From NCBI RefSeq assembly GCF_040096225.1, contig NZ_JBBMFC010000001.1, positions 152,163-216,162 on the forward strand: a DNA stretch of 64,000 nt, in the 5' to 3' direction. Below the pieces are notes generated by a model, which made no database searches, was not told the DNA's origin, and was given only the letters and a program-made list of their open reading frames with translations. This document shows positions 62,354 through 64,000 of the stretch, piece after piece; positions within the stretch are counted from its first letter, which is position 1; each line of letters opens with the position of its first letter. The translations under genes and the position numbers were made by a program. The stretch is from Hominiventricola aquisgranensis. GTDB taxonomy: Bacteria; Bacillota; Clostridia; Lachnospirales; Lachnospiraceae.

Positions 62354-62563
62354 ATGAATGCAGAAAGCAATGAAGCGCTTCCTGTTAGTGAGAAGTATAT
62401 GCTCACCATCAAGGAGGCAGCAGCTTATTTTAATATTGGTATAAAGAAACTGAGAAGAATTGCAGAGGATAACCTTGGAACGGTGGCGGTGTACTGTGGA
62501 AATCGATTCCTCATTATCCGCCCGAAGTTCGAAGAATTTATTATTAATTCTTCAGAAATATAG
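62354..62563 (+). CDS. xis: Tn916-type excisionase
   Basis: 69 residues. ATG 62354 has AAGGAGAG upstream. The winged-helix DNA-binding fold is visible in MLTIKEAAAYFNIGIKKLRR, with the C-terminal LIIRPKFEEFI. Tn916 Xis has similar length and pattern. It would bend the element ends and direct excision by the integrase, whose gene lies 317 bp further on but is broken. Confidence 0.85.
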   Translation: MNAESNEALPVSEKYMLTIKEAAAYFNIGIKKLRRIAEDNLGTVAVYCGNRFLIIRPKFEEFIINSSEI

Positions 62564-62671
62564 TTCCTTTTATCTGCCGAAAGTAGTTGCTATTACAGGG
62601 CATAAGAGCGAACATAGGATGACCCCGAAAACCCTTGAAAACAGCCACTTTTGGCAGAAAGGAAGTGTTTT

Positions 62672-62881
62672 ATGGAAAGACCAGATTTAGCAGAAAAGGA
62701 TATTTTGAATCCTTCTGAGGCAATTGAATATTTTGTTCTGAGCCGGAGAAAATTTTATGATTTACTGAATAATACGGATGGAGAAGAGTTTCTGGCATAC
62801 TACGGAGAACGCAAGCTGATTCTTCGTGTAGCCGTTGAAAAGTATCTGCATAACCATCCAGAACTAAGGAGGCGGGTATAA
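62672..62881 (+). CDS. Second excisionase-like DNA-binding protein
   Basis: 69 residues from ATG 62672 (AAAGGAAG upstream). DILNPSEAIEYFVLSRRKFY, then LAYYGERKLILRVAVEKYLH: the same plan as the upstream xis (helix, wing, basic tail), so it is probably a paralogue or a helper of the integrase. The stop codon shares a base with the integrase start (TAATG). A strong inverted repeat CTGCCGAAAGTAG / CCACTTTTGGCAG lies just upstream at 62570-62660. Confidence 0.7.
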   Translation: MERPDLAEKDILNPSEAIEYFVLSRRKFYDLLNNTDGEEFLAYYGERKLILRVAVEKYLHNHPELRRRV

Positions 62882-63953
62882 TGGCAAAGGCAGGAAGAGG
62901 ACAGACAAGGCGGGACTCCAAACGCAGAGTATTAAGACCGAGAGAAAGCATAAGAGCAGACGGAAAATATCAATATAAATATCACATTGATGGAAAACCA
63001 CATTTTGTATACAGTTGGAAACTGGAGCCTACGGATAAACTTCCAAAGGGCAAAAAGCCATATCTATCGCTTAGGGAATTGGAAAAACAGGTAAACACAG
63101 ATTTAGATTTGCTTATAAATATCGTGGACGGACAGATGACAGTCTGTGAACTGGTAGACCGATATTGGAAAACAAAGACAGGAGTAAGGCAAAGCACGAA
63201 ACAGGGATATGTTACAGTACAGAGATTACTTGCAAAGGAAGCATTTGGCAAAAAGACGATACGAAGTGTGAAAACATCCGATGCAAAGCTGTTCCTTATC
63301 AAATTGCAGCAGGAGGATGGGAAAAGGTACAGTTCCATTCATACCATCCGGGGGTGCTGCGACCAACCTTTCAGATGGCGGTGGATGATGACATTCTGGT
63401 AAAGAATCCATTCGGATTTCAACTTGCCGGGGTATTGGTAAATGATGCAGTTACAAGAGAGGCAATCACAAAAGACCAGATGAGAAAGTTCCTAAAGTTT
63501 GTGCATGACGATGTGGTGTACTGTAAATACTATGAAGTTGTGTACATATTCTTTCATACAGGAATGCGAATATCGGAATTTTGTGGACTGACACTAAAGG
63601 ATATTGATCTTGAGAACAGACCAGTGAATATCGACCATCAGTTGCAGAGAACATCAGACATGCGATACATCATAGAAACCACAAAGACGGATGCCGGAAC
63701 AAGAGTATTGCCAATCACAGAGTATGTGGCACAGATGTTTCAGGCAATCATCGAGGACAGAAATGCACCGAAAGTGGAGAAAACCATAGACGGATATAGT
63801 GGATTTCTATTTTACGATGATAATGGAATGCCACTTGTGGCAATGCACTGGCAGCACCGCTTCAACCATATGGTCGGTAGATACAATGACATTTACCGAG
63901 TGCAGATGCCAAACATTACGCCTCATGGTCGAGTTATAATAAGGACAAGTTAG
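62881..63953 (+). pseudogene. int: Tn916-family tyrosine integrase, frameshifted and C-terminally truncated
   Basis: The N-terminal domain (RRVLRPRESIRADGKYQYKY, then the SAM-like core-binding part) is intact to 63350. At the G-run of ATCCGGGGGTG one base is missing compared with the Tn916 reading IRGVLRP, and the frame shifts. The catalytic domain continues in another frame with VYIFFHTGMRISEFCGLTLK (catalytic Arg), TTKTDAGTRVLP and the MPNITPH of the His box, then diverges to a stop. The second Arg, last His and nucleophile Tyr are lost, so the enzyme is dead. Confidence 0.88.
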
Positions 63954-63998
63954 AAAACTCCAGTAAATACAAGGGGTTGCACTAATTTAGTCCTTATT
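63938..63998. repeat. 9-bp inverted repeat at the truncated integrase end
   Basis: AATAAGGAC (63938-63946) and GTCCTTATT (63990-63998), 43 bases apart, both in the sequence that replaces the integrase C-terminus. This may be the end of another mobile element continuing beyond the window. Confidence 0.4.
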
Positions 63999-64000
63999 TT

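Overview
The window looks like a chromosomal segment from a Gram-positive gut anaerobe of the Lachnospiraceae (Clostridia; Blautia, Mediterraneibacter or Dorea-like). This rests on strong AGGAGG-type ribosome binding sites, sigma-A promoters, a Trp T-box leader, a hybrid-cluster protein with its ferredoxin, and Tn916-type integration genes. The species call is an inference. There are no rRNA or tRNA genes and no CRISPR array.

Left part (1 to about 31.4 kb), mostly core genome. It holds the end of a PabC-like gene, membrane proteins of unknown role, and a broken ATPase/wHTH regulator. A three-gene HipB/HipS/HipT kinase toxin-antitoxin module sits behind three evenly spaced operators. hisS-aspS follow, then three membrane-anchored proteins (two with zinc ribbons) and a MATE exporter. 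The complete trpEGDCFBA operon is controlled by a Trp T-box and is followed by a 184-bp fold-back element. Next come a Lon-like AAA+ ATPase without a protease domain, BrnQ, a sodium:neurotransmitter-type symporter with a divergent XRE regulator, a uracil/xanthine permease and a ketopantoate reductase. An XRE / ImmA-IrrE protease / PIN module and a UvrD-like helicase close this part.

Accessory part (about 31.4 to 55.2 kb). A Fic-WYL-unknown cassette is flanked by two 146-bp copies of the helicase 3' end. A methyltransferase gene cut short at 36.54 kb marks the probable left edge of a 13-15 kb AT-rich defence island. The island encodes a C5 DNA methyltransferase, an AIPR-family protein, a DrmE-like protein, a NERD-UvrD helicase, DrmA, DrmB and Vsr, followed by two proteins of uncertain role. 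This reads as a class-2-type DISARM system in which the phospholipase-D gene drmC is absent and an AIPR protein and a NERD nuclease-helicase are built into the operon, with tight overlaps between most genes. After the island come remnants (HTH-AAA ATPase pseudogene), an ArsC/Spx-like protein, a RelB-PIN toxin-antitoxin pair, an XRE protein and a coiled-coil protein.

Right part (55.2 to 64 kb). hcp and a ferredoxin gene are divergent from a Crp/Fnr regulator, suggesting a nitrosative-stress regulon. A YfcC-type carrier forms an operon with isoaspartyl dipeptidase. The window ends in mobile DNA: a truncated HK97-type capsid gene, a zinc-ribbon gene, two excisionase-like genes and a Tn916-type integrase that is frameshifted and has lost its catalytic C-terminus.
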